The translations under genes were made by a program, and so were the position numbers. A DNA stretch of 48,087 nt from an uncultured Clostridia bacterium (GTDB lineage: Bacteria > Bacillota > Clostridia > Christensenellales > Borkfalkiaceae): contig CALVWQ010000015.1 of the NCBI GenBank assembly GCA_944367535.1, positions 1 to 48,087 on the forward strand. The letters run 5' to 3'. Shown in pieces: positions 1-7,698 of the stretch. Numbering within the stretch: position 1 is the stretch's first letter; every line of letters begins with the position of its first letter. A model generated the notes under the pieces. The model saw only the letters and a list, made by a program, of their open reading frames with translations. It had not been told where the DNA came from and searched no databases.

Positions 1-380
1 ATGTAACGGTCATAACTTGAACCGGCACTATGACATACAATGAGCTTGAACGTATCGAAATATTCATAAATTATATCTATCACCGTGCGCATCTTGCTTG
101 ATGTATATGTTTGCATCTCCGCTACCTGTTGTGTTGCGGGAAACTCGGCAAATTCTTCCTGAACATCGGAAAAATAAGAATACAGTTTATCCGCCCCCTC
201 TTTCACGAGCGCGGAAAACAATTCATTCTTATCCGCAAAACGGCTGTACAGCATTCCGGTCGTAAATCCGGCTTTTTCGGCAATCGTGCGCATGGAAGCA
301 TCTGCAAATCCATTTTGCATAAATTCCTCTTTTGCACACTCCAGAATCTGCCCTACCGCTTCTTCATCCTTAAACTTCAT
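1..380 (-). CDS. TetR-family transcriptional regulator, 3' end beyond window
   Basis: The visible 126 codons encode an N-terminal TetR DNA-binding domain: a first helix at about residues 5-20, then the helix-turn-helix core around MRTIAEKAGFTTGMLYSRF (about 29-47), the family hallmark. The ligand-binding half is only partly present because the frame runs off base 1 with no stop. The start is the ATG at 378-380, six bases after a GGAGG ribosome-binding site. Proteins of this family usually repress their own promoter and a neighbouring efflux or metabolic gene until a small ligand binds. Here the promoter is overlapped by a palindrome, which fits autorepression. Its target is probably outside the window. 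Family call is firm; ligand and target unknown. Confidence 0.85.
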   Translation of the reverse strand, partial: MKFKDEEAVGQILECAKEEFMQNGFADASMRTIAEKAGFTTGMLYSRFADKNELFSALVKEGADKLYSYFSDVQEEFAEFPATQQVAEMQTYTSSKMRTVIDIIYEYFDTFKLIVCHSAGSSYDRY

Positions 381-391
381 TCATTACCTCC

Positions 392-420
392 GATAACATT
401 GTTATTATAACACCGTTATC
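392..420 (-). promoter_or_regulatory. Palindromic operator over the tetR promoter
   Basis: Two nested inverted repeats lie here: outer arms GATAAC (392-397) and GTTATC (415-420), and inner arms TGTTAT and ATAACA (400-412). They cover the -10 element and part of the spacer of the promoter reading into the TetR gene, as expected for an autorepressor operator. The match is seen directly; the function is inferred. Confidence 0.55.
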
Positions 421-432
421 TTATTCTGTCAA
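404..432 (-). promoter_or_regulatory. Consensus promoter of the TetR gene
   Basis: On the minus strand, TTGACA (427-432) and TATAAT (404-409) are separated by 17 bases. Both hexamers match the vegetative consensus perfectly. The predicted start near base 397 leaves a leader of about 17 bases carrying GGAGG. Confidence 0.75.
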
Positions 433-584
433 CAGAATTTAGGGTAAGTGTATATATAATTTTTCTTGCACAAAGAATCAAACAAGGTTCAAGTCCTGTT
501 TTAACATAAAAACAGGTAAAAGACAGCATAAAATCGAAACCTGTTTTTGCGAAGCACAAAAGTTGCGTTTTTGCCCGAAAAGCA

Positions 585-626
585 GCAAAAAACCCTGAAA
601 AACTCATCATTTTTCAGGGTTTTTGC
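585..626. terminator. Terminator downstream of tRNA-Leu
   Basis: AAAAACCCTGAAAAA and TTTTTCAGGGTTTTT pair around a seven-base loop (left arm about 587-602, right arm 610-624). The stem is flanked by A and T runs, so it can act in both directions. It lies about 30 bases past the 3' end of the tRNA and would end the lytic transglycosylase/tRNA transcript. Confidence 0.65.
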
Positions 627-654
627 AGTGGACAGCATTTTTATCCACTAAACA

Positions 655-737
655 TGGTGTGAAGGATGGGACTTGAACCCACACGGATAACCATACGCCC
701 CTCAAACGTACGCGTCTGCCAATTCCGCCACCCTCAC
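655..737 (-). tRNA. tRNA-Leu (anticodon GAG)
   Basis: On the minus strand the acceptor arm GTGAGGG (731-737) pairs with CCTTCAC (659-665) with one G-U pair. A D-arm containing AATTGGCAGACGC follows. The seven-base anticodon loop TTGAGGG gives anticodon GAG, reading CUC and CUU. There is a leucine-type extra arm, a T-arm with GGTTCAAGTCC, discriminator A, and an encoded CCA (655-657). Total length with CCA is 83 bases. It lies 16 bases after the stop codon of the lytic transglycosylase and could be processed from its transcript. Confidence 0.92.
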
Positions 738-753
738 ATTCAGCCTTTATATA

Positions 754-1359
754 TTACTCAAATTTTTCTGTTTTGTCAAGAAGTTTACCGTATAATTTTT
801 TATATTTTCCAAAACTTTCATAAATTTTGTCAACATATTCCCTCGTTTCCTCAAAAGGAATATATTTAAGCGTTTTACCGTCATCGCTGTATTCCTTATT
901 CATAAGCCAAAGGCTGACATTCCCTTCGCCCGCATTATAAGCGGCAAGCGCGGCGGAGGCGTCCTCGAAACGCGTTCGAAGATATTTTATATAAAAACAT
1001 CCGAAATTTATGTTAGTATCGGGGTCTTTAAGGTCAAAATTTTCAACGCCGGTCTTTTCGGCTATATATCTTCCCGTATCCTCTCTTATCTGCATGAGCC
1101 CTATCGCGCCCGCGCGGCTGACTGCGTCCGCGTCGAAACCGCTTTCGGTCTTTATTACGGCAAAAACAAAAGCACGCGGCAGGCCGTAAGCGTCGGCATA
1201 TTGAAAAACTTCTTCCTTATAGCCGAGCGGATAAAGATATCTCCGCGCCGCACATTGCCATAATCCGCACACGAGAAAGACAATCCAAAAAATAACTACG
1301 ACTACCGATACTATTTTAAATAAAATTTTCAGCGCGGAACCACGAAACTTTTCCCACAT
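754..1359 (-). CDS. Membrane-anchored lytic murein transglycosylase (SLT domain)
   Basis: This 201-residue protein has an N-terminal membrane helix (about 12-34) followed by a Slt70-type lysozyme-like domain outside the cell. The catalytic glutamate is E72 in the VIKTESGF motif, followed by AGAIGLMQI (about 83-91) and later AAYNAGEGNV, all typical of the family. Such enzymes cut the glycan strands of peptidoglycan between MurNAc and GlcNAc, forming 1,6-anhydro ends, and serve wall remodelling or spore processes. The ATG at 1357-1359 has no good ribosome-binding site. The sodium symporter gene upstream is closed off by a terminator, so this gene probably has its own promoter; a TATACT at 1381-1386 is a weak candidate. 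Specific physiological role is not determined. Confidence 0.88.
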   Translation of the reverse strand: MWEKFRGSALKILFKIVSVVVVIFWIVFLVCGLWQCAARRYLYPLGYKEEVFQYADAYGLPRAFVFAVIKTESGFDADAVSRAGAIGLMQIREDTGRYIAEKTGVENFDLKDPDTNINFGCFYIKYLRTRFEDASAALAAYNAGEGNVSLWLMNKEYSDDGKTLKYIPFEETREYVDKIYESFGKYKKLYGKLLDKTEKFE

Positions 1360-1427
1360 AAAAACATATACCTATTTTAAAGTATACGCTTATTCAGACA
1401 TTTTAAGCATTAAAAACAAACAAAAAT

Positions 1428-1452
1428 GCGCGCGCCGTATAACGGCGCGCGC
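1428..1452 (-). terminator. Terminator of the putP-like gene
   Basis: An 11-bp perfect GC stem (1428-1438 with 1442-1452) has a three-base loop. On the minus strand it is followed by a T-rich tract (ATTTTTG then TTTG), as in an intrinsic terminator. It sits just beyond the stop codon of the symporter gene. Confidence 0.8.
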
Positions 1453-1471
1453 CAAATTATGTTTACAGGAA

Positions 1472-3019
1472 TTATTCTTTTTCTTTAAATTCCTTAACTG
1501 ATTCAAAAAGTTCGATGACCTTATCTTCGGGTGCTTTCGTGCAGAGTGAAACCACCGCCGCAACTATAAGACCGCATAAAAACCCGGGTACCAATTCGTA
1601 TACGCCCGTATCGCAGATTACAGCATTATATTCATAATACGAAAGATTAAAAAGAATCATCCAAAGTACGGAAACAACAAAACCCGCGATTATTCCCGCG
1701 CACGCGCCCTTATAATTCAAACGCTTCCAATAAAGCGAGAGAAGAACGACCGGGCCGAACGCCGAACCGAAAATCGACCACGCGGCGGAAACCAAACCCA
1801 TAATACCCGTAAGATTGAAATAATATACTAAAAGCGCGAGCACGCCGGCGATTATCGTAACGACGATAACCGCAATCCTTCCCACGAGCAGCATTTCCTT
1901 ATCGGACGCGTTTTTCTTTATTACCGTCTTATAAATATCCGAAGCAAATGCGGAAGACGAAGCGAGAAGTTGAGAGTCTGCCGTACTCATGGACGCCGCG
2001 ACTATCGCAGAGATTAAAACACCGCCTATCAGCGCAAGCGCACCGAAACCAAAGAGGTTTCTTACCACATTGACGAACACCAATTCCCTGTCCGAAGGGT
2101 CGAGCGAACTTCCGAGATACTCGTGAGCGACCAACGCGACCACAGTGGACATAAGCAATATAAGCCCTGTCCATACAGAGCCGATTACACGCGACTTTTT
2201 CATTTCTTTTTCCGACTTTATAGCCATATATCTGATAATGATATGCGGCATACCCATATAACCTAATCCCCAACCGAGCCCGGTTATTATAGTCGCGACA
2301 CTCGCCCAGTCGAACTTTCCCGACGAAAGGAAATTATAATAATTTTCCGGAGTAGTTGCAGGAGCTATACTGCCGGAAGTCTGCAATACGATAAGTGCGA
2401 CGACGGGAACAATCATAAGCGCCGCGAGCATGAGCATACCTTGAAAGAAGTCTGTCCAGCAAACCGCGTTGAATCCGCCGAGCAAAGTGTAAATGAGAAT
2501 GATTGCGGCTGAAATAATCATCGCCACGTCCTGTGCCACGGAAGGGACTAAAAGATGAAAGAGTTTTCCGCAGGCGAATACCGACGAAGCGGCATAAAGG
2601 CAATAACCTATTACGAATATAACCGCACAGGAAACGCGAAGCACCGAGCCTTTGGAAAAGAATCTGTTGGACAAAAACTCGGGAACGGTAATCGAGTCGC
2701 CCGCCATTATGGCGTAACGGCGGAGTTTGGGAGCGACAAACGTCCACGAAACGACGGTACCGATAAGTAAACCTATCGAAATCCATACCTGACCCAAACC
2801 GTAGAAAAAAATTGACCCGGGCAGTCCCATGAGCACCCACGCGGACATATCCGAAGCGCCCGCCGACAATGCAGATACCCAGCCTCCCATATTTCTTCCG
2901 CCGAGGAAATAGTCTTTTTCGCTCAATGACTTGCTCTTAAAGAAAAAATACACGCCTATTCCGATAACGGCGACAAAATACAGAATAAACGCCGTTATTT
3001 CATAAACATTCGCATTCAT
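1472..3019 (-). CDS. putP: Sodium/proline-type symporter (SSS family)
   Basis: The 515-residue product is a polytopic membrane protein of the sodium:solute symporter family with about 13 helices. The stretch SAGASDMSAWVLMGLPG (about 52-68) matches the PutP sodium-site region, including the aspartate equivalent to E. coli Asp55. A later STADSQLLASSSAF matches the second sodium-site helix. It most likely imports proline with sodium, although other solutes are possible in this family. The frame can be extended upstream to a TTG at 3112, but a good promoter lies inside that extension, so I place the start at the ATG 3017-3019. The ribosome-binding site is weak, and a 7-bp GC hairpin (3035-3051) sits just before it. 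Confidence 0.85.
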   Translation of the reverse strand: MNANVYEITAFILYFVAVIGIGVYFFFKSKSLSEKDYFLGGRNMGGWVSALSAGASDMSAWVLMGLPGSIFFYGLGQVWISIGLLIGTVVSWTFVAPKLRRYAIMAGDSITVPEFLSNRFFSKGSVLRVSCAVIFVIGYCLYAASSVFACGKLFHLLVPSVAQDVAMIISAAIILIYTLLGGFNAVCWTDFFQGMLMLAALMIVPVVALIVLQTSGSIAPATTPENYYNFLSSGKFDWASVATIITGLGWGLGYMGMPHIIIRYMAIKSEKEMKKSRVIGSVWTGLILLMSTVVALVAHEYLGSSLDPSDRELVFVNVVRNLFGFGALALIGGVLISAIVAASMSTADSQLLASSSAFASDIYKTVIKKNASDKEMLLVGRIAVIVVTIIAGVLALLVYYFNLTGIMGLVSAAWSIFGSAFGPVVLLSLYWKRLNYKGACAGIIAGFVVSVLWMILFNLSYYEYNAVICDTGVYELVPGFLCGLIVAAVVSLCTKAPEDKVIELFESVKEFKEKE

Positions 3020-3083
3020 AACTTTCTCTGCAACACGGCGCCGCGCGCCGTTTATTAAAATATCGATAAAAAATATCGGATAA

Positions 3084-3112
3084 ATAATAATACAAAAAAC
3101 CGAAAAAGTCAA
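3084..3112 (-). promoter_or_regulatory. Promoter of the putP-like gene
   Basis: TTGACT (3107-3112) and TATTAT (3084-3089) lie 17 bases apart on the minus strand, predicting a leader of roughly 60 bases before the ATG at 3019. This argues against the longer TTG-initiated reading of the gene. Confidence 0.55.
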
Positions 3113-3164
3113 ACCGAAAAAGGCGTAATCGCGATATTACCCCATAAAACGATATAATTTGTTA

Positions 3165-3192
3165 TTACTGTGCAATAAATTACATATATAAT
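3165..3192 (+). promoter_or_regulatory. Possible promoter of the 3238 gene
   Basis: TATAAT (3187-3192) is preceded after 16 bases by a weak -35 element, TTACTG. The leader would be about 40 bases and carries GGAGG at 3223-3227. The -10 is perfect but the -35 is poor. Confidence 0.4.
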
Positions 3193-3237
3193 TTTCATGA
3201 TTATATTGATTATTTAGAAGACGGAGGAAACACCCAA

Positions 3238-4035
3238 ATGATGTCTTACCTGCCCGCGAGGCGGGAAAAGAAAGCGAAAATATCGGCACTGCTAATACTG
3301 ATAATATATATAATTACCGTAACAACGGGATTTGTGCGTTTAATACAGGGCACCGAAACGGTGCGAGCCGAATACGGCGCGTATGCGCGTATAATAACGG
3401 AAGACACGCCCTTTTACCGCGACAAAGAGGGGCTTAACTTGCTTTTCTACCTTCCGTACACTTATTATGTGAGGGTACTTGACGACAGCGAGCCGCTCTC
3501 GCACGTCGAATGTTACGGACTTGGCGGCACAGCGGCAATAGACGGATATGTGCCTTCCGCCATGCTGTTTTACGACGGGCTGAGCGTTAAAAATCCCTAT
3601 GCCGACGTCAAAATTACGGCAACGTCCACGACCGTGCTGTACTCCGACAGGCTTCTTACGCAGGCAATACAGTATATCTTCGACGGAAGAATGATGAATT
3701 ACTACGGCACGCTTCCCATAACCGATAACGTAAACGCTTACTATGTGAGTTATAACGACCGTTTGGGATATGTAAAAGAATCCGAAGTATTGCCCTTCAC
3801 AATTCCCAACCACCCGAACGAACTTACGTTCATCGAGCCGGAAGACCCCGTTACGGAACCGCCCGAAACGGACGGCGAAGACGGAAAAACGACAGCCGGC
3901 GGAGGCTTCGACCTGAGGATTTTAATTATAGCCTGCCTCGCGTTTGCGGGAATAATCGCTCTTTTTATAGTTTTCAGGAAAAAGCCGTCTGCACGCGTCG
4001 CCGCAGGATATTACGACGAAAACGATTACGAATAA
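3238..4035 (+). CDS. Unrecognised membrane protein with two SH3-like extracellular domains
   Basis: The 265-residue product starts with a basic stretch and a membrane helix (about 16-36), then an extracellular part. Two beta-rich segments follow (about 45-118 and 123-200). Each ends in a pattern seen in bacterial SH3 domains, such as DGYVPSAMLFY and YNDRLGYVKESEVLPF. A Pro/Glu/Thr-rich linker (about 207-224), a second membrane helix (about 227-246) and a short cytoplasmic tail complete it. Bacterial SH3 domains often bind cell-wall peptides, so a role at the envelope is plausible, but I do not recognise the family. The first ATG is chosen because GGAGG lies 10 bases before it. The protein at 4973 has the same kind of C-terminal end. 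Domain reading is by eye. Confidence 0.8.
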   Translation: MMSYLPARREKKAKISALLILIIYIITVTTGFVRLIQGTETVRAEYGAYARIITEDTPFYRDKEGLNLLFYLPYTYYVRVLDDSEPLSHVECYGLGGTAAIDGYVPSAMLFYDGLSVKNPYADVKITATSTTVLYSDRLLTQAIQYIFDGRMMNYYGTLPITDNVNAYYVSYNDRLGYVKESEVLPFTIPNHPNELTFIEPEDPVTEPPETDGEDGKTTAGGGFDLRILIIACLAFAGIIALFIVFRKKPSARVAAGYYDENDYE

Positions 4036-4085
4036 CTAATTATATATTTACGGCGATACCATAAAAAAATTTCGGAAAATATTTC

Positions 4086-4682
4086 TTATTGAGATCTTTT
4101 ATCGCGCCATAATACATTCCTTTCACAAAAAAACTTTTCAGTCGGGTCCGTCTGTTCCCCTGTCGCAATTTTATGTTTTGCAAGCACTGCCGCTGCCGCT
4201 TTCTCGGCGGCACTTTTGTTTTTTCTTATTAACTTTTCCTGTTCTCCCACTCGCTTATAAAGGTCGCGCATAAATTCGGAAGCAAGATAATCCTCCGCGA
4301 AATTTTCCTCTTTGATTCCTCCCTTTATAAGAAGCCTCGCAAATTTTTCGGCAAGCCTTATCTGTTTCCTGAAATATGTCCTCGACGAAAAATCAAACCC
4401 GTCAAACTCCTCTCGTTTTTTCCTTTTAAAAAATTTATATTCGAGCAAAGTTTTTTCCTCGTCGCTTAATTTTGACATTATGCGGTCGCACACCCTTTTA
4501 AGGATAAGAAAATTTATTTTTTGGCGAGTATATTCGGAAATTTTTTCGCACTGTACAAGGCACGGCGAATAATCGTCCATGGACGATAGCGCCTTTTTTT
4601 CCACAACTTCGTCAATCTGCTTTACTATATTCATTATGTTCGGATAAACGTAAAGCACAGTTTTAGCATACAAAATATTCAT
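4086..4682 (-). CDS. Conserved-looking helical protein of unknown function
   Basis: This 198-residue soluble protein is mostly helical and highly charged. The middle part, LSDEEKTLLEYKFFKRKKRE through SSRTYFRKQIRLAEKFARLL (about 71-117), resembles the helix-turn-helix spacing of sigma-factor region 4 and related phage regulators. The C-terminal third is a lysine/alanine-rich helix that might form a coiled coil. It could be a DNA-binding regulator, but that rests on local similarity only. The ATG at 4680-4682 follows AGGAG by seven bases and there is a good promoter upstream. It sits, convergent and divergent respectively, between the two SH3-tail membrane protein genes at 3238 and 4973; no functional link is shown. 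Confidence 0.7.
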   Translation of the reverse strand: MNILYAKTVLYVYPNIMNIVKQIDEVVEKKALSSMDDYSPCLVQCEKISEYTRQKINFLILKRVCDRIMSKLSDEEKTLLEYKFFKRKKREEFDGFDFSSRTYFRKQIRLAEKFARLLIKGGIKEENFAEDYLASEFMRDLYKRVGEQEKLIRKNKSAAEKAAAAVLAKHKIATGEQTDPTEKFFCERNVLWRDKRSQ

Positions 4683-4719
4683 CTGCCGTCTCCTTTAATA
4701 ACGCCTAAAAATCAACCTC

Positions 4720-4748
4720 ATTATAAAACCGCTTTTTGCGTCGGTCAA
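4720..4748 (-). promoter_or_regulatory. Promoter of the 4086-4682 gene
   Basis: On the minus strand, TTGACC (4743-4748) and TATAAT (4720-4725) are separated by 17 bases. The predicted leader is about 30 bases and holds AGGAG. Confidence 0.65.
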
Positions 4749-4809
4749 TATTATATGTCTTAAAAAACGAACATTTGTTTGTTTTTCGGTAATATAATAA
4801 CTCTTAAAG

Positions 4810-4826
4810 ATGACAATATCTGTCAT
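4810..4826. repeat. Short palindrome, possible operator
   Basis: ATGACA (4810-4815) and TGTCAT (4821-4826) form a perfect inverted repeat with a five-base centre in the AT-rich gap between two divergent genes. ATGACA recurs at 4937-4942 as the -35 element of the next gene. It may be a regulator site, but six-base arms are expected fairly often by chance. Confidence 0.25.
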
Positions 4827-4936
4827 GTTTAAAAATCTTTTTGCCAAAAAAAGGAAATAAATCGTTGTGATATATTGTTCAGGTCATCAGGCGGAATCAT
4901 AAAAAGTATAAAAATGAAGTATTTTGTCGAATACAA

Positions 4937-4965
4937 ATGACAAAACAAAAATAATATGGTAAAAT
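4937..4965 (+). promoter_or_regulatory. Promoter placing transcription start at the ATG of the 4973 gene
   Basis: ATGACA (4937-4942) and TAAAAT (4960-4965) lie 17 bases apart. The predicted first transcribed base is 4972, next to the ATG at 4973. There is no ribosome-binding site, so the message is predicted to be leaderless. Confidence 0.6.
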
Positions 4966-4972
4966 AATTGAT

Positions 4973-7513
4973 ATGATAAATAGAATGAAAAAAAGTCTTA
5001 TAATAATACTTGCGATTTTCTGCGTTGCGGGATATACGGGTGCTCATATTTTTTCGCTCAACGCGTCAGCAGAAGGCGATGTGTTTAGAGATGATTCCGT
5101 TTACGAAGAATTGCTTCCCGCCTCCGCTCTTGAATACACCGCCTTAAACGCTCCCGCCGACGCATGTTTTTACGACGGAAATTACGCCGTGATCGAAGGA
5201 CAGACGATACGCGTCTTTTTTTCAGACGGTACGGAACGCCTGCTTAAAGGCTTTATATCGCTGAAACAGATAAAGTTTTTAAATTCCGAAACGCTTTACG
5301 CCTCGGACGACGGTTCGGTGTATTCCATAGACCTTACAGGTCTGCAAGATGAAACCGATTTGAGCGACCCGTCTTTTACCGGTCTGAAAGTAAGAAAAGC
5401 GGGCGGTTCGTTTTTTGATTTCAATTCAAACTATATGATAACCGTTTACGGCAGCAAACTTATCGTTTACAACAGGTCGGACAACATGTCGGACATGTCG
5501 ATTAAAAGCGAAGCAATCGAAACGGCTAACGACGTATACCCTATCGCCATAAACGGCAGCGACGAAATATTCTATCACAGCGGTACTACCGCCGTCAGCA
5601 TGTGCAAACGTTCGGTAAACAATCTTTCGGAAAGTCAGGAAATTTCCGTTACCGACGTTCGTCCCGACAAGATAATAGCAAACAATCAATATGTGTATTA
5701 CGTATCGTCGGGCGGAATTTACCGTCTTTCCACAAATTTTACCTCTGCGCCGCAGCGGCTCGCTCTGCCCGAATGTGTATACAATCTCGGAAATCTCATT
5801 TCGCCTACCGGCATTTCATTTAAAGGCGATAATCTTCTTATTACCGATTCGGCAATAAGCGCGGTACAGGAATTTAAGCCCGAGGACGGAAATCTTATTT
5901 TCACGGGTTTTGCGATAGCGAGCGGAAAAACCGCTTATAACAGAATAGCGGCAAACGCTACCGATATAGAGAGATTCGGGGATTATGTCGCCGTACTCGA
6001 CCGCAACAAACTTACGGTTATCGACGTCTCCGAAGATTTCGATACTTATTCGAAAGATAGATTTATCAATCTTTTCGCCTCTCCTTCCGAAGTAAAACCC
6101 GCATACTTCGCGCTCGGAAACGATAGTATTATCTATTCGTCTGACGAGGACGCAAATTATATCGCCTCGCTTAAAAATCCTTCCGACACGGCGCCGCTCG
6201 ATTTTATTCAGTACATTATAAAAGATATTTGTTATCAGAGTGGATATTATTACATTCTGACCACAAACGGAATGAACAGTTACCTTTATAAAGTCGACGA
6301 AAAAGACTTCTCGCAATGCGGAGAACGGCGCGAGTTTAACGGTATTACCGCGGAAATGATGACGGTAGACGTATTCGGAAATATTTATATTGCCGACCAG
6401 ACGACAGTATATGCCTATAAAGGCGATGCAACCGAAAACCTTTCAAGAAACGGCGCGGATAAGATAATATGCGACCTCGCGGGCGTCTTATTTGCCGTAA
6501 CGGGGGGTAAAATCTGCTATTACGACAACGGTTGGCAGCCTTACGGCGAGATTACCCAGACGGTCAAGACCTTTGCCCTATCTTTCGACAAAAAAGAGAT
6601 TTATTATCTTTCGGAAAATTCGGAGTACGTTTTTAAAACATCCGCGCTCGGCAATCTCGCGGTTTCAGACATTACGGTACCGCAGAATTTCCTTAACAAA
6701 GAAGCGACTGCGGAAGAAATAACTCTCGACTTTTATACTGTACATGAAAATGCCAACAAATATTCGGTAGAATACGGAGCCGCAAAATTCTCGTATTCGG
6801 GACTTGTCGCAACGGAAAACGAATACATTTATATCGAAAGCATAACGCTTGCGGACGCACTCGGAAAACCTCTAATACTTTATGCGCTTGCGGCGCAATC
6901 GGGAGTCGTGCTCGTCGATTCGGCGTTTGTTACGTCACTTCAAAAAGAAACATCTCCTGCCCCGCAATCGGCATTTATAACGACGGACGTCAATCTTTAT
7001 CATCTGCCTATAATTACTGCTTCGGATTTATTTGCCGCCACCGTCGGAAATGTTTCGGTAAGACTTGAAAAAGGCGTTCAGATCTCTCCCGTAAAAACAG
7101 TTTCATTCCTCGGAATAGAATATTATGCGGCTACGGCGGAATATAACGGCTCCGTATATTTCGGGTTTGTACCCGTGCCGTTCACGGTCGAAGTGCTTTC
7201 GCAAGACCTTATTGCCGACAAATATACCGTCGAGAAAATTTCCGCTGGTACTCTATATAAAGATAAAAACATGACGGAGTCAATCCTCGAACTATCCGAT
7301 GACGCGGAAGTCAGACTTTTTTCGGAAGAAAACGGAGTATCTTATGTTGCCGTCGCAATCGAAGGCGGTTACATTACGGGTTATATCAAATCTTCGATGA
7401 TTAAAAACGACGCAAAGACCGCAGTCAGAAACGTGCTGATTATTCTCGCCGTACTCGCATCGGTATGCGGAACCGCAACATATTTTATTTTGAGAAAAAA
7501 GAACGAGGTTTAA
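4973..7513 (+). CDS. Large exported protein: beta-propeller-like body, SH3-like tail, C-terminal membrane anchor
   Basis: The 846-residue product opens with a signal peptide (KK, then a hydrophobic core at about 9-24). A long beta-rich region (about 55-560) follows, with repeated short strands such as VYSIDLTG, YVYYVSSGGIYRLS, DYVAVLDRNKLTVIDV and NIYIADQTTVYAY. The spacing suggests one or two beta-propellers of NHL or PQQ type. Two SH3-like segments follow (about 665-735 and 755-812), the second ending GGYITGYIKSSMIK. A C-terminal helix (about 819-840) with a basic tail anchors it. Function is not recognised; a surface scaffold or wall sensor is possible. The start could be the ATG at 4973 or 4985; neither has a ribosome-binding site. 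The 3238 gene ends in a similar way. Confidence 0.82.
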   Translation: MINRMKKSLIIILAIFCVAGYTGAHIFSLNASAEGDVFRDDSVYEELLPASALEYTALNAPADACFYDGNYAVIEGQTIRVFFSDGTERLLKGFISLKQIKFLNSETLYASDDGSVYSIDLTGLQDETDLSDPSFTGLKVRKAGGSFFDFNSNYMITVYGSKLIVYNRSDNMSDMSIKSEAIETANDVYPIAINGSDEIFYHSGTTAVSMCKRSVNNLSESQEISVTDVRPDKIIANNQYVYYVSSGGIYRLSTNFTSAPQRLALPECVYNLGNLISPTGISFKGDNLLITDSAISAVQEFKPEDGNLIFTGFAIASGKTAYNRIAANATDIERFGDYVAVLDRNKLTVIDVSEDFDTYSKDRFINLFASPSEVKPAYFALGNDSIIYSSDEDANYIASLKNPSDTAPLDFIQYIIKDICYQSGYYYILTTNGMNSYLYKVDEKDFSQCGERREFNGITAEMMTVDVFGNIYIADQTTVYAYKGDATENLSRNGADKIICDLAGVLFAVTGGKICYYDNGWQPYGEITQTVKTFALSFDKKEIYYLSENSEYVFKTSALGNLAVSDITVPQNFLNKEATAEEITLDFYTVHENANKYSVEYGAAKFSYSGLVATENEYIYIESITLADALGKPLILYALAAQSGVVLVDSAFVTSLQKETSPAPQSAFITTDVNLYHLPIITASDLFAATVGNVSVRLEKGVQISPVKTVSFLGIEYYAATAEYNGSVYFGFVPVPFTVEVLSQDLIADKYTVEKISAGTLYKDKNMTESILELSDDAEVRLFSEENGVSYVAVAIEGGYITGYIKSSMIKNDAKTAVRNVLIILAVLASVCGTATYFILRKKNEV

Positions 7514-7624
7514 TCTTTAAGATTCAATATTGATTTTTTAGTATAAAAACTAAAAATATTAAATATTGCGAAAAGTGTCTTACTTTCTATCATCAGAGCA
7601 ATACTATAATAATTTTAAAATCAT

Positions 7625-7659
7625 ACGACGCGGCGGTGAATTTTGCACCGCCGCGTCGT
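7625..7659. terminator. Bidirectional terminator between convergent genes
   Basis: A perfect 14-bp GC-rich stem (7625-7638 with 7646-7659) with a seven-base loop is flanked by AT-rich sequence on both sides. It separates the plus-strand gene ending at 7513 from the minus-strand gene ending at 7699. Confidence 0.8.
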
Positions 7660-7698
7660 AATTTTAAAACTATTCAAAAAAATAAAAATAGTAACGCG

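Noticed and set aside
416-610. 64-codon minus-strand frame after tRNA-Leu
   Set aside because: It begins inside the terminator hairpin and has no ribosome-binding site; composition is not protein-like.
4829-5047. 72-codon minus-strand frame
   Set aside because: It overlaps the promoter and signal peptide of the 4973 gene and is rich in aromatic residues from AT-rich sequence.
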